In this document: piece after piece, positions 50,795 to 58,615 of the stretch
Layout of the letters: every line of letters starts with the position of its first letter
How positions within the stretch are numbered: position 1 is the stretch's first letter
Assembly: GCF_020329485.1 (NCBI RefSeq)
Contig: NZ_JAGKJI010000009.1
Coordinates: 1 to 64,000, forward strand
Source: Bradyrhizobium cenepequi
GTDB lineage: Bacteria; Pseudomonadota; Alphaproteobacteria; Rhizobiales; Xanthobacteraceae
Length of the DNA stretch: 64,000 nt
Reading direction: 5' to 3'
Program-made: the position numbers and the translations under genes
The notes under the pieces: generated by a model
Told to the model about the DNA's origin: nothing
Database searches by the model: none
What the model saw: the letters and a program-made list of their open reading frames with translations, nothing else

Positions 50795-51112
50795 ATGCCA
50801 AATGCAGAAGTTGAAGGCTGGAAGGCCGAAGTTGCGCGCTTGCGCCAGGAGAACGAAACCCTCCGCAACAAAGAAGACGATACCATGACCCTAACCCAAG
50901 AACTCGCCGCGTCGCTCGCTCGCGCGCTGCGCTACATCGAAGTTTCGCAAGCCTACCGCGGCGCCATGACGCCGGCCGAAGTGGAGGCCGCCATCATCCA
51001 GAACCGCGACGTCGCTACCGCGCAGATCGCCGCGAACTCAGTGACGACGCTCGCGAGCTTCAACCTGCACAAGGCCCGCGAGTTGATCGCGAAGGCGGAG
51101 GCCAGCCAATGA
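50795..51112 (+). CDS. Small helical hypothetical protein of the cassette
   Basis: A 105-residue protein with a leucine-zipper-like start (VEGWKAEVARLRQENETLRN) and a helical C-terminal domain. The leader CAGGAGCCAC lies at 50781-50790. ATGA overlap with the next gene. Unassigned. Confidence 0.6.
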   Translation: MPNAEVEGWKAEVARLRQENETLRNKEDDTMTLTQELAASLARALRYIEVSQAYRGAMTPAEVEAAIIQNRDVATAQIAANSVTTLASFNLHKARELIAKAEASQ

Positions 51113-51294
51113 GCGCAATTTTCTGGGTAAGATTCGACAACGGCCAGACCGTTTCTGTATCCAGCGCCGACGCCAAGTCAATGAAACGCGCCGACCTCAC
51201 CGCAGCAACACGGAAAGCCATCACCAAGGCAAAGGCGAAACTCGCCAGGCAAGGCGTGAAGGCCAAGCCCGTAGCCTGCAACTGCGTCGGATAG
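51109..51294 (+). CDS. Small basic hypothetical protein of the cassette
   Basis: A 61-residue protein (MSAIFWVRFDNGQTVSVSSA...), with a short beta hairpin then a basic helix (RKAITKAKAKLARQG) and a final CNC. ATGA overlap with the previous gene. Unassigned. Confidence 0.58.
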   Translation: MSAIFWVRFDNGQTVSVSSADAKSMKRADLTAATRKAITKAKAKLARQGVKAKPVACNCVG

Positions 51295-51401
51295 CCCAGA
51301 GGAACGCATTAGGGAGCCGCCCATGCGAGTATTCAAGAGAAGGGCATGGCCAGCCGCCCCCGACCAGCAACCCCGATGCCATCGCCCTCATTGACGCCGC
51401 C

Positions 51402-51545
51402 ATGGCGAGTTGCCAAGGCTGTAAAACATGGTGGCGACTCAAGTCGAAATGGGTACACGGTGGACCGGGGAAACTCCCCTGCACCGCCATTGCCGAGCGC
51501 CAGGCGCTTTTAGAAATTGCCTTCAATAGGAAGACGACACCATGA
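51402..51545 (+). CDS. Small Cys/Trp-rich protein, possibly 5'-frameshifted
   Basis: Encodes 47 residues from ATG 51402 (MASCQGCKTWWRLKSKWVHG...) and overlaps the next gene by ATGA. An upstream ATG (51323) sits behind the cassette leader AGGGAGCCGC but its frame stops after 23 residues, while codons before 51402 in this frame (DAIALIDAA) look coding. A frameshift near the C-run at about 51355 may have split a longer gene. Confidence 0.5.
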   Translation: MASCQGCKTWWRLKSKWVHGGPGKLPCTAIAERQALLEIAFNRKTTP

Positions 51546-51766
51546 CCGGCCAGGAATTTGATGCAGCCCTAGACAAGGTTGGGCTATCCCAGAGAAGCGC
51601 CGGCCGGTCCGGTATTTTCGGCGTCGGAGATCGCCAAATACGGAAATGGGTTGCCAACGAATCAGCCATCCCCGAGAGCGCCGCGAACCTCATCCGGATC
51701 ATGATAAAATACAAGATCAGCCCGGAAGACGTGGAGAAACTGGCAGAGCGCGCGGCGCGGAAATAA
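51542..51766 (+). CDS. Small HTH regulator of the cassette
   Basis: A 74-residue protein. GLSQRSAGRSGIFGVGDRQI followed by RKWVANESAIPESAANLIRI has the helix-turn-helix form of XRE-like regulators (recognition helix around GDRQIRKWV). As the last gene of the cassette and the only DNA-binding candidate in it, it is a possible reader of the TATAGG operators; that is inference. Confidence 0.65.
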   Translation: MTGQEFDAALDKVGLSQRSAGRSGIFGVGDRQIRKWVANESAIPESAANLIRIMIKYKISPEDVEKLAERAARK

Positions 51767-51786
51767 CCACGCCGCGCGCCAGGATA

Positions 51787-53106
51787 CTACCGATCGGCCG
51801 GAACCTTGCCGAAGAATGGCGACGCCAGCGTGATATCCGCCGCACATGCCCCGACTTGGAAACCAAGCGAAACCTGTACGGTTGTTGACGTATCAGCGGC
51901 AGCCAGCGGGGCAGTATTCGGCGGCCGAAGCACGCCAGACAACTCATCCCCAGGGATCACCTGCAAAGCGATAAGACCGTTCACCGGGAACGGAAGAACC
52001 GGCATTTGCGTGGTGTCGGACGAGCAGCCAATCGTTTCGAGGTTCTGAGACCCCGCGGCAAGCTGGAAATCCCACCACGTTTCATAAAGCTCGCCAGCCA
52101 CACCGGAGTAAGTCACCGTGTTGCGGAGAATGACCGCCCGGCCCTTGGTGTCGTTGTTGCCCGAGACGACGATACGCTGAGCGTCCTGCCCGTTAAGCGT
52201 GACCTGCGAAACATCCACGGTAAAATTGCCGTTGGTTTCGAGCACCCATCCCGCAGCAACAGGCCCCGTAATGATGCCGGTGGCCGGCGGGTCAATCTGG
52301 TGTGTGCCCGTCGTTCCCGTCAGTTGCGGATTGTCCGCGGCCAACATGAGGTTGGACGCGTCGAACGAATGCGCGATAGGCGTATCCGCCACGATCAAGG
52401 AATTGAGCACCGGGGCAACGCCCTTCGCGATAGTGATCGCGCCGAGATAGTTCGGATGCAATCCGTTGTCTTGCGCCGTGTTGTTGGTTGTCATCGTCGC
52501 CGGGTCAAAGACCGATTCGAGGTCGACCACCAAGACATCATTTTGCGCGCGGATCATCGCATTGAGCGCCTGCCGATCAGCCTCACGCTGGGGACCAAGG
52601 CCCTGCCACTTCGGATCGTTACGCGGCAGAACGCAGATGTTGACGACTTGAGCGCCGGCCTGCCGATAGGCCGTTACGCACGTCCGGATGTTTGCAAAAA
52701 TTGTCGGAACATCGTCGGACGTTTCGCCGAGATCGTTCGTACCAGCCAAGAATACAACAACCTTTGGATTCGTCGCGAGCACCTGCGCGATTTCTGCCGG
52801 CTGTGCCATCTGGCGAGCGGTTTCACCGCCAACAGCTTCGTTGTACCCGACCGGCGCATAGAAACGGCCCTGCGAAAACATCAGATCGAACTCGACATGA
52901 GTCGGCCCGTTGCTGCCGCGCGTGATGCTGTCACCCTCGAAGCAGATTCGCGAATGCAGTGGGAGCGGCGTGCCGACCGGCGGAGTCACCGGCTCTTGGT
53001 CCGGAGCGAACGAGATACCCGACGCCTTCGAGATTCCCTTGATAGCGTCCATAAACGAGATCGCGGTTTCTTCCGACACACCCTTGATTGAGATCGTTCC
53101 AGTCAC
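51787..53106 (-). CDS. SGNH/GDSL hydrolase with a beta-rich C-terminal domain
   Basis: A 439-residue protein. After ~50 residues of leader, the SGNH blocks follow: ICFEGDSITRG (S60), glycine in AVGGETARQ, FLAGTND (N124), and DNGLHPN (H217; the Asp is four residues before the His where three is usual). Such enzymes deacylate polysaccharides or lipids. Residues ~240-439 look like a carbohydrate-binding jelly roll (NLMLAADNPQL ... VAGELYETWWDFQLAAGSQN). The N-terminus resembles a phage head-protein style, so it may be attached to the virion. Together with the GH10 protein a polysaccharide-degrading pair is suggested. Confidence 0.82.
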   Translation of the reverse strand: MTGTISIKGVSEETAISFMDAIKGISKASGISFAPDQEPVTPPVGTPLPLHSRICFEGDSITRGSNGPTHVEFDLMFSQGRFYAPVGYNEAVGGETARQMAQPAEIAQVLATNPKVVVFLAGTNDLGETSDDVPTIFANIRTCVTAYRQAGAQVVNICVLPRNDPKWQGLGPQREADRQALNAMIRAQNDVLVVDLESVFDPATMTTNNTAQDNGLHPNYLGAITIAKGVAPVLNSLIVADTPIAHSFDASNLMLAADNPQLTGTTGTHQIDPPATGIITGPVAAGWVLETNGNFTVDVSQVTLNGQDAQRIVVSGNNDTKGRAVILRNTVTYSGVAGELYETWWDFQLAAGSQNLETIGCSSDTTQMPVLPFPVNGLIALQVIPGDELSGVLRPPNTAPLAAADTSTTVQVSLGFQVGACAADITLASPFFGKVPADR

Positions 53107-53120
53107 TTGTCACCGTCCTT

Positions 53121-53456
53121 TTAGTTGATCGAAAGAGCCTGCCGAACCTTGAACTCGACGCCGCCGCCGGCAATCGAGGCGATGTTCACACGAACCGCCG
53201 AGATCGGGACAATGTAATTGCCCGTGATCGTATCGGCGGAGGCAGTCGGGAATTGAGGGTCGGTTGTCCACCGCACATTGGTATTCGGCGAGCCGTCCGA
53301 GTTGGACAGATCGTCAAGGGTGAACTCGACGCTATAAGCTACCGTTGTTCCGGCGGGGACGAACACCTGCACCGCAACGTTGAAGGGCGCGAGCATCGGA
53401 TCAAGGTTGATCGCTTCTTTCGCGCCGGGACTCGTATAGGTGACGTTGCGAAACAT
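53121..53456 (-). CDS. Beta-rich small structural-type protein
   Basis: A 111-residue protein (MFRNVTYTSPGAKEAINLDP...). Strands alternate throughout (AVQVFVPAGTTVAYSVEFTL). Proteins like this appear next to capsid- or fibre-associated genes in phages. Fourteen bases from the SGNH gene, so possibly its partner. Confidence 0.6.
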   Translation of the reverse strand: MFRNVTYTSPGAKEAINLDPMLAPFNVAVQVFVPAGTTVAYSVEFTLDDLSNSDGSPNTNVRWTTDPQFPTASADTITGNYIVPISAVRVNIASIAGGGVEFKVRQALSIN

Positions 53457-53466
53457 GGTTTCTCTC

Positions 53467-53553
53467 TCACGCGTCTATGATGATTGCGGCCAGGATGGCG
53501 AGCGCGATAGCAACCGCGACCATTGCCCAAAGGCCTATGATTCCTTCGATCAT
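53467..53553 (-). CDS. 28-residue membrane microprotein
   Basis: Encodes MIEGIIGLWAMVAVAIALAI and a short end: one transmembrane span. Ribosome site GGAGG precedes the ATG by five bases. ATGA overlap with the upstream gene. Role unknown. Confidence 0.5.
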   Translation of the reverse strand: MIEGIIGLWAMVAVAIALAILAAIIIDA

Positions 53554-53732
53554 ATTGCCTCCAACTCCCTAAAGAACTTGTGATGCGTGCGGCCCTTCGC
53601 GTCGATCACGACAGCGAAATCAGCCGCCCCATATCGGCGAACGAGGCTGAAAATCTTGGCCGGGAATGGCCCCTTGGGGGAATGCGCGAGCACGTCTTGC
53701 CCGACTTCAAACGGGAAATTGACGACGCTCAT
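53550..53732 (-). CDS. Small hypothetical protein
   Basis: A 60-residue protein (MSVVNFPFEVGQDVLAHSPK...) with a small beta-barrel-like pattern (GPFPAKIFSLVRRYGAADFA). ATG 53732 overlaps the preceding small ORF by ATGA. Unassigned. Confidence 0.58.
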   Translation of the reverse strand: MSVVNFPFEVGQDVLAHSPKGPFPAKIFSLVRRYGAADFAVVIDAKGRTHHKFFRELEAI

Positions 53733-53809
53733 AGCGCATTCCCCCAACTGCGCCCCCCGCAGCGCGGCGAACCTCCAAATGCCACGGATTGTTTAACGAG
53801 CACCTTCAT
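53729..53809 (-). CDS. 26-residue coupled peptide
   Basis: Encodes MKVLVKQSVAFGGSPRCGGR and six more residues. Both ends are ATGA overlaps with real neighbours, which supports translation. No function inferred. Confidence 0.4.
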   Translation of the reverse strand: MKVLVKQSVAFGGSPRCGGRSWGNAL

Positions 53810-54060
53810 TGCAGAGCCTCAGTTTCAAACTGAATCTCTCCGCTGCGGATTTCCTCGATCGCGTCAGCAATCGTTCCGCAATCATCAACCATCGAGATCG
53901 CCATCGCGAGCAGATTTTGCATCGTAATGCCGCACGACAGACGCGAGAGAATTTCAAGAATCAACTCCTCTGACGGCAAACGCAGCTCAGCGCCGTCCTT
54001 GATCGCCTCAAGACGTGCCCGGCCCACGGGACCAAGGCGGAAATATTCTGGCTTACTCAC
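53806..54060 (-). CDS. Small hypothetical protein (GTG start)
   Basis: An 84-residue protein (MSKPEYFRLGPVGRARLEAI...) with a helical C-terminus rich in acidic residues. GTG 54060 is preceded by GGAGAG; the longer open frame upstream is Arg-rich. Style of small phage regulators. Unassigned. Confidence 0.58.
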   Translation of the reverse strand: MSKPEYFRLGPVGRARLEAIKDGAELRLPSEELILEILSRLSCGITMQNLLAMAISMVDDCGTIADAIEEIRSGEIQFETEALQ

Positions 54061-54100
54061 TTCCGACTCTCCTCTTGCAACCCTCTCAGAACAGCGACTC

Positions 54101-55651
54101 TCACGCCGCAATCTCCCCCGCGCTGGTTTCATCGAGCAGCACATAGCGACTCGAACCCGTGAGGAATTTCATGTCGGCGCGACCCTTCACGCCGGTTCCT
54201 TCGAAGCGCACCTTGCGAACGTGAATGTTCGTGACGTCAGGCCGCACCGGATCAAGATCGATCACAATCAAATGGTCCGGTTTGTTCAGCCACGCCGCGG
54301 AGCCGTCGATATCGTACCCGCCAGGGACGCGCACACGGCCGCCATCAACAACGTTCTTCGTCGGATGGGCGATAATGAAGAACAGCAGCCCGTACCGCTT
54401 GGAGAGCTTGCGAAGCTTGCGCAGCGCGCGGTTGATGTACTGCGTTTCCGACTCGGCGCGAGCGCGCCCGTGCTCGACTTCGTTCCAGGGATCAAGCACG
54501 AACACCCGGATTCCATGGCGCAGCACCGCGTCTATCACGCGCTCCTCAAGCCATTCGAGCGTCAAATCCTCATCTTCATCGCCGGTAACGTCATGGTCGA
54601 TAAAAACGAAATGCTGCCCGATCCAGCTATCAGCGCGGCGCGCGTATTCCAGCGACAAGTCGTCAATGTCGGAGCCCGTCACCATGCGGCGCATCTTGTC
54701 GCGAATGTGCGGCACCACAGGCATTTCGGGCGAGAAGATGCACGACTTCCAACCGTGCAGCCGAGCGAAGTTGATGCACAGATTTAGAACCCATGTCGAT
54801 TTGCCCGAGCCAGGAATACCCGTCACCACCACGAACGACGGGAAAAACGGCTTGTAATGATAATCGACCGTGGGCCAGCCCGTCGAATAGGTCTCAATCG
54901 GCGGCAATTCCGGATAGTCCGAAAGCGTATAAAGCCCCTTGATGGGATAGGGCTTGGCATCGCGGAGCACCGCGTGCGCGGCTTCCGGCCCGTGCTCCAT
55001 AAGGACCTGATTCAAATCCTTGCAGCCGGCGGGATAGGTGACGAACATGCAGCGCGAGGCGCCGAGCCGCCGCACAAGTTCCTCTTCGAGATACTTGCCG
55101 GGCTTGTCGTTATCCACCGCAATGATGAAGCGCTTGATTTTCTTCAACCGCTCCCGGTTGATCCACATAAATTCGAATTTGCCCGTTGAGTCGTCCCGCT
55201 CCTCCCCATCCCGCTTTTCCCGATTCTCATCAGCCGGCGGAGTCGGCGCGCCATCGGGCACGGAAACCGAGATCGGGAATCCGACATCGATCGCGGTGAA
55301 GAGATCGGGCTCACCCTCAAGGATGGTTAGAGCGTTGGTACCGTCCCAGAGCGATGGATCGTCCAACACGTCGCCGTTGATGAATGTGCGCTTGCCGCCC
55401 GGTTTCTGGAAAAAGAACTTGTTCGGCCCGCGGTATTTCTCGCCGACCGTGACGCCGTATTCCGTAATCGGGAACACGAGAATGTTGCCCTCCGGATCAG
55501 GCTCGACATGGTCGATTTTCTGCCTTCCGGTTTGCTCATCCTGCACATAGACGCAGCGGCCGGAATAGGCACCGAGCCGCATCGCCGTTTCCGGATTGAT
55601 GCCGCGCTTCTCCATCGCATTGATCGCGACCTCGCCCAGGACGTGACTCAT
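54101..55651 (-). CDS. Twinkle-like replicative helicase with TOPRIM domain
   Basis: A 516-residue protein. The TOPRIM half shows ILEGEPDLFTAID (acidic, ~112) and FIIAVDNDKPGKYL (DxD, ~178). The DnaB/RecA half has Walker A GIPGSGKST (about 276-284), the FSPEMP loop (H1a-like) and Walker B FVLDPWNE (~384). This is the gp4/Twinkle layout of T7-like phages; the zinc-binding domain that belongs at the N-terminus is on the next gene. It should unwind DNA and, with that partner, prime synthesis at the fork. ATGA overlap with the partner. Confidence 0.85.
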   Translation of the reverse strand: MSHVLGEVAINAMEKRGINPETAMRLGAYSGRCVYVQDEQTGRQKIDHVEPDPEGNILVFPITEYGVTVGEKYRGPNKFFFQKPGGKRTFINGDVLDDPSLWDGTNALTILEGEPDLFTAIDVGFPISVSVPDGAPTPPADENREKRDGEERDDSTGKFEFMWINRERLKKIKRFIIAVDNDKPGKYLEEELVRRLGASRCMFVTYPAGCKDLNQVLMEHGPEAAHAVLRDAKPYPIKGLYTLSDYPELPPIETYSTGWPTVDYHYKPFFPSFVVVTGIPGSGKSTWVLNLCINFARLHGWKSCIFSPEMPVVPHIRDKMRRMVTGSDIDDLSLEYARRADSWIGQHFVFIDHDVTGDEDEDLTLEWLEERVIDAVLRHGIRVFVLDPWNEVEHGRARAESETQYINRALRKLRKLSKRYGLLFFIIAHPTKNVVDGGRVRVPGGYDIDGSAAWLNKPDHLIVIDLDPVRPDVTNIHVRKVRFEGTGVKGRADMKFLTGSSRYVLLDETSAGEIAA

Positions 55652-55941
55652 CGGTAATAGCTCGCAATTGAACGTTTCGGCGGCGCCGGCTTGCGCACGC
55701 CCTTGTGGGAGGGCCGGGAAGCCCCCTTGGCTTGATCGAAGAACGCGCCGCCTTGGTGCGGACAGTTGTTGCAGAAGAACTGCACGCCGGCCGAATCGAC
55801 CTTCACGCTAAGACAGGGCTTTTTCCGGTTTCCAGCCTTCCGCTTGTGCGAGCATTCAGGACAAGTCGTATAGAATTGACCGCCCCGGCTCGACTTCTCG
55901 ATGATCTTGAACTCCCGGAAGATATCCGACGCGCTCCGCAT
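55648..55941 (-). CDS. Detached primase zinc-ribbon protein
   Basis: A 97-residue protein. TCPECSHKRKAG and FFCNNCPHQGGAFFDQ form the CxxC...CxxC zinc ribbon of primases, flanked by SLSVKVD-type strands. The C-terminus is a basic Pro-rich linker. It overlaps the helicase by ATGA, so one frame break separates what T7 encodes as a single primase-helicase. Its start overlaps the ASCH gene by 86 bases. Confidence 0.78.
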   Translation of the reverse strand: MRSASDIFREFKIIEKSSRGGQFYTTCPECSHKRKAGNRKKPCLSVKVDSAGVQFFCNNCPHQGGAFFDQAKGASRPSHKGVRKPAPPKRSIASYYR

Positions 55942-56371
55942 CTTTCAGCATCCATTTGGTGGGAGCCGGCGGCTCGATATCGGCCCGCTTCCAATCGAAG
56001 AAACCAAGTTGCCCGACCACAGGAATCGGCTCGCATGGTTCCGGGTTGCGGAGCACGAAACCCCAATAGCCGAAGAACCACGGGCTATCGCTTTGCTTGA
56101 CCGCGTCGACGATTTCGACGCTTCCGATAATGGCGCCGCGCGTGAGATCGATCGCCGCCGGGCAGCGCACGCCGAGTTGCGACATGAACCCGCGAGCCGC
56201 GTCGTAATAGGTGCGCGTCATCCCCTTTGACGCATGGATGGCGACGCGGCCGCGGAATTTCAGCGCCGGATTGTCATCGCGCCAGGAGCGATTCTCGATC
56301 GGCTTGCCGCCGTACACCACGGCCCAGGCCCAGGGCTGAATCAGGGAAAGGCATTTCGCCGGCAGCATCAA
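55856..56371 (-). CDS. ASCH-domain protein
   Basis: A 171-residue protein. LSLIQPWAWAVVYGGKPIEN RSW-like start, GRVAIHASKG and GAIIGSVEIVDAV are the ASCH (PUA-like) pattern, ending VGQLGFFDW. ASCH proteins bind RNA or modified nucleotides; in phages the role is not established. ATG 56371 overlaps the upstream stop. Confidence 0.78.
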   Translation of the reverse strand: MMLPAKCLSLIQPWAWAVVYGGKPIENRSWRDDNPALKFRGRVAIHASKGMTRTYYDAARGFMSQLGVRCPAAIDLTRGAIIGSVEIVDAVKQSDSPWFFGYWGFVLRNPEPCEPIPVVGQLGFFDWKRADIEPPAPTKWMLKDAERVGYLPGVQDHREVEPGRSILYDLS

Positions 56372-56799
56372 TACCTCCTATCCATGACTTCGCGCGCGCC
56401 GTTCTTTTCCGCCTCGCGCTGGCGATACTCGACATCTCTTTCCACCCACGTCCGCCACGCCGCCGGCCAATCGGCATATTCCCGCGCGTTCGCGTGCGCG
56501 CCGTTTTGGAACTTCGTCCACATCCGAGCGATTTCCTGCGGAGTGAAGCCGCGATCCGCCGCATAGGCGACTCGATCCGCCGTCAAAGAGAACCCTTCCG
56601 GCCAGCGGTGCTTGACCTTGCGGGGCTTCGTGGGAGCGCCATCGGGAAAGAGCGTGGATTGTACCGGCTTCCTTTTCGAGCGCGGCGGAGCAAGCGTCAT
56701 GGCCCGCGCAATGGCATCGTGCGCATCCCGTACCCGCAAGCCCCGTTCAACAAGAGCCTCGATCAGATCGCCGACCGTCGGCGCTTCGAGAATGTTCAC
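56368..56799 (-). CDS. Replication-region protein with helicase-loader style
   Basis: A 143-residue protein. N-terminal helical part (VGDLIEALVERGLRVRDAHD), basic linker, then PEGFSLTADRVAYAADRGFT and MWTKFQNGAHANAREYADWP AAWRTWV-like. The last block, with W...W.RTWV, is the C-terminal form common in phage replication (O/DnaT-like) proteins. It precedes the helicase. Overlaps both neighbours by ATGA. Confidence 0.6.
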   Translation of the reverse strand: MNILEAPTVGDLIEALVERGLRVRDAHDAIARAMTLAPPRSKRKPVQSTLFPDGAPTKPRKVKHRWPEGFSLTADRVAYAADRGFTPQEIARMWTKFQNGAHANAREYADWPAAWRTWVERDVEYRQREAEKNGAREVMDRRY

Positions 56800-57107
56800 A
56801 GCGACATCTCCATTTGGGGCTTAACCGGCTCGTTATAGGCAACCGTCCACCTAATCGCCTTGCGGCCCGCCTCAGTCGTTCCATAGAGGCCGCTTGGCTT
56901 CACCGCGCCGCGCTCGACAAGATGGCGAAGGTTGCCAGAGACAGCTTGGTGCGAGCGGCAAATGCGCGTCTCGATTTCCTGACAGATCAGGCCCCCCTCA
57001 CTTGCCCTTGTGAGGCACTCCATTATGAGACGATCCAGCTCGGCCGAGACCGGAAGAAAATCGCGCCACGCTTCGCGCGACGTCGGCTGATACCGAATCT
57101 TGCTCAT
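56796..57107 (-). CDS. Winged-helix DNA-binding protein
   Basis: A 103-residue protein. ELDRLIMECLTRASEGGLIC, then QEIETRICRSHQAVSGNLRH (recognition helix) and LVERGAVKPSGLYGTTEAGR (wing) is a MarR-like winged helix. Likely a regulator of the early operon. ATGA overlaps on both sides. Confidence 0.72.
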   Translation of the reverse strand: MSKIRYQPTSREAWRDFLPVSAELDRLIMECLTRASEGGLICQEIETRICRSHQAVSGNLRHLVERGAVKPSGLYGTTEAGRKAIRWTVAYNEPVKPQMEMSL

Positions 57108-57559
57108 GCTTCCACCCGCTCAACAATCTCGCGGACTGTCACAAGGACTTGCGGAACCTCGCCATAGACCTTGACGTAAAAACCCTGCACCACTTGCGTG
57201 TCATCGACGAACACGACGGTATTGAAAGCGTCGTTCCAGGCCTTCAGGATATTGTCGATATCCGGCTTTTTCGTCGGACGAATAGCGCCAGCCAGGGCGA
57301 GCGCGCGCTTTTTCTTCGACCAGCTTTGCGGTACCGGAAACACGGCCCGCAGCTTCATCTCGCAAGGCCCGACGATCGGAGCGCGGCCGGCCATGACATC
57401 CATTGCTTTCGTCCGGATCATCCCCTCATAGGTGACCGTCTTTTCCGGCGTGTGGTGGCCCACGGCCAGCTTTCCGGTTTTCTTTTTCTTGTAGAGGAAT
57501 GACCGAGCACGGCCCTTGCCCTGCGGAGCACCCGCAAGCTGAATCATCACCTCAAGCAT
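57104..57559 (-). CDS. RusA-family Holliday junction resolvase
   Basis: A 151-residue endonuclease. The metal-binding core KKPDIDNILKAWNDAFNT (three aspartates) and VVFVDDTQVV match RusA. The N-terminus QLAGAPQGKGRARSFLYK and a C-terminal VLVTVREIVERVEA strand complete the fold. It would cleave four-way junctions arising during recombination and packaging. ATG 57559 excludes an Arg/Ser-rich leader. Confidence 0.87.
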   Translation of the reverse strand: MLEVMIQLAGAPQGKGRARSFLYKKKKTGKLAVGHHTPEKTVTYEGMIRTKAMDVMAGRAPIVGPCEMKLRAVFPVPQSWSKKKRALALAGAIRPTKKPDIDNILKAWNDAFNTVVFVDDTQVVQGFYVKVYGEVPQVLVTVREIVERVEA

Positions 57560-57962
57560 TGTGGTGGACCTCCGACACCGAATACTTGCGGCGCGGCAGC
57601 ATCTCGCCCGGCTCAAGACGGACACGAAGGAAATAGCCTTCCTTCCACACCGTGATGACTTCCACGTTGGACGACTCGATTTTCTTGCGCAGCTTGCACA
57701 GAAGAACGTCGACCGTTTTCCAGTCCGGCCCGCCGTTCGGATCATTCCAATAAAGCGCATCGAATAGTTTTTCGCGGGTTACAACCCGACCATTTTTCGC
57801 TGACTTCCACAGCACATCGAAAATGGTTGCTTCGCTTGGCGTGAGCCGAGTCGAATAGCTGGTACCGAGCAATTGCCGAGTATCGGGACTCCACGACAGC
57901 CCATCGCCCAGGTGCATAGATTGCCCGCAGCACGGGCACAGGATTTGTTTTTCGTTAGACAC
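57552..57962 (-). CDS. Transcription regulator: zinc ribbon plus PhoB/OmpR-type winged helix
   Basis: A 136-residue protein. CPCCGQSMHLGD is an N-terminal zinc knuckle. TRLTPSEATIFDVLWKSA, RVVTREKLFDALY, TVDVLLCKLRKKIE and ITVWKEGYFLRV reproduce the PhoB/OmpR effector domain in order, including the recognition helix and beta hairpin wing. No receiver domain is present. A stand-alone DNA-binding regulator of the early region. Confidence 0.78.
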   Translation of the reverse strand: MSNEKQILCPCCGQSMHLGDGLSWSPDTRQLLGTSYSTRLTPSEATIFDVLWKSAKNGRVVTREKLFDALYWNDPNGGPDWKTVDVLLCKLRKKIESSNVEVITVWKEGYFLRVRLEPGEMLPRRKYSVSEVHHNA

Positions 57963-58146
57963 GGACTGTTCTCCGGATATCAGGCAGACGATTTGCCACC
58001 GTATGTTCGCGGAGCCGCAATTGCTTTGCGATCTCCGCCGTGTTCAGCCCGCGGCGCCACAAAGCGGCGATGAGTCCCTCGTCTACGAGACTCAGCGCCG
58101 GAATGTGCAGGGTGCGCGAGCTGCGCTCCCCCGGCTTAGTCGTCAT
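57955..58146 (-). CDS. Small HTH protein
   Basis: A 63-residue protein. LVDEGLIAALWRRGLNTAEI AKQLRL-like segment followed by REHTVANRLPDIRR is a LuxR/sigma4-like helix-turn-helix. Basic ends. ATGA-type overlap with the upstream gene. A regulator candidate. Confidence 0.62.
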   Translation of the reverse strand: MTTKPGERSSRTLHIPALSLVDEGLIAALWRRGLNTAEIAKQLRLREHTVANRLPDIRRTVRV

Positions 58147-58615
58147 CGTCCGTTGTCCCAGGAAGGTCCGGTTGATCCTTGTCCGCCTTTGCCGGCGCGC
58201 GTTCGCCGAGGTAAACCGTCGGGTCGGACAGGATCAGCATCGCCGACGAATTGCCGTGCTCAGCCAACTTCGCCATGCTGTCGACCAGGGCGGAGGTTTC
58301 GATTTCCATCTTGATCGAATCCTTGACGAGCCACTTGTTGAGCTTCACGACGATATGCGGGAAACCCTGCTGCGCCATCAGGCCAGCGGCGCGGCGAACA
58401 GCGTCGATCGCGGTTTTCTGGATGGCGTCAATTGCTTCCTGTTGCTCATCCTCCGCCAGCATCGCCCACGGCACTTTGATCGATCGCACATGCGTCAACA
58501 GCGCGTCGCGGATATCGCCCGACAACGTTTCGATCTCCGCCAAGTCGATGATTTTCTCCGGCGGCAACTCCGCCGAAACCGGCGGCTTGATGTTCTGACT
58601 TTTCGACACGTTCAC
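58136..58615 (-). CDS. Hypothetical early protein
   Basis: A 159-residue protein (MNVSKSQNIKPPVSAELPPE...). Mostly helical core (AEIETLSGDIRDALLTHVRS, AIDAVRRAAGLMAQQG) and an acidic tail. Found in early regions of related phages. Unassigned. Confidence 0.62.
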   Translation of the reverse strand: MNVSKSQNIKPPVSAELPPEKIIDLAEIETLSGDIRDALLTHVRSIKVPWAMLAEDEQQEAIDAIQKTAIDAVRRAAGLMAQQGFPHIVVKLNKWLVKDSIKMEIETSALVDSMAKLAEHGNSSAMLILSDPTVYLGERAPAKADKDQPDLPGTTDDDD

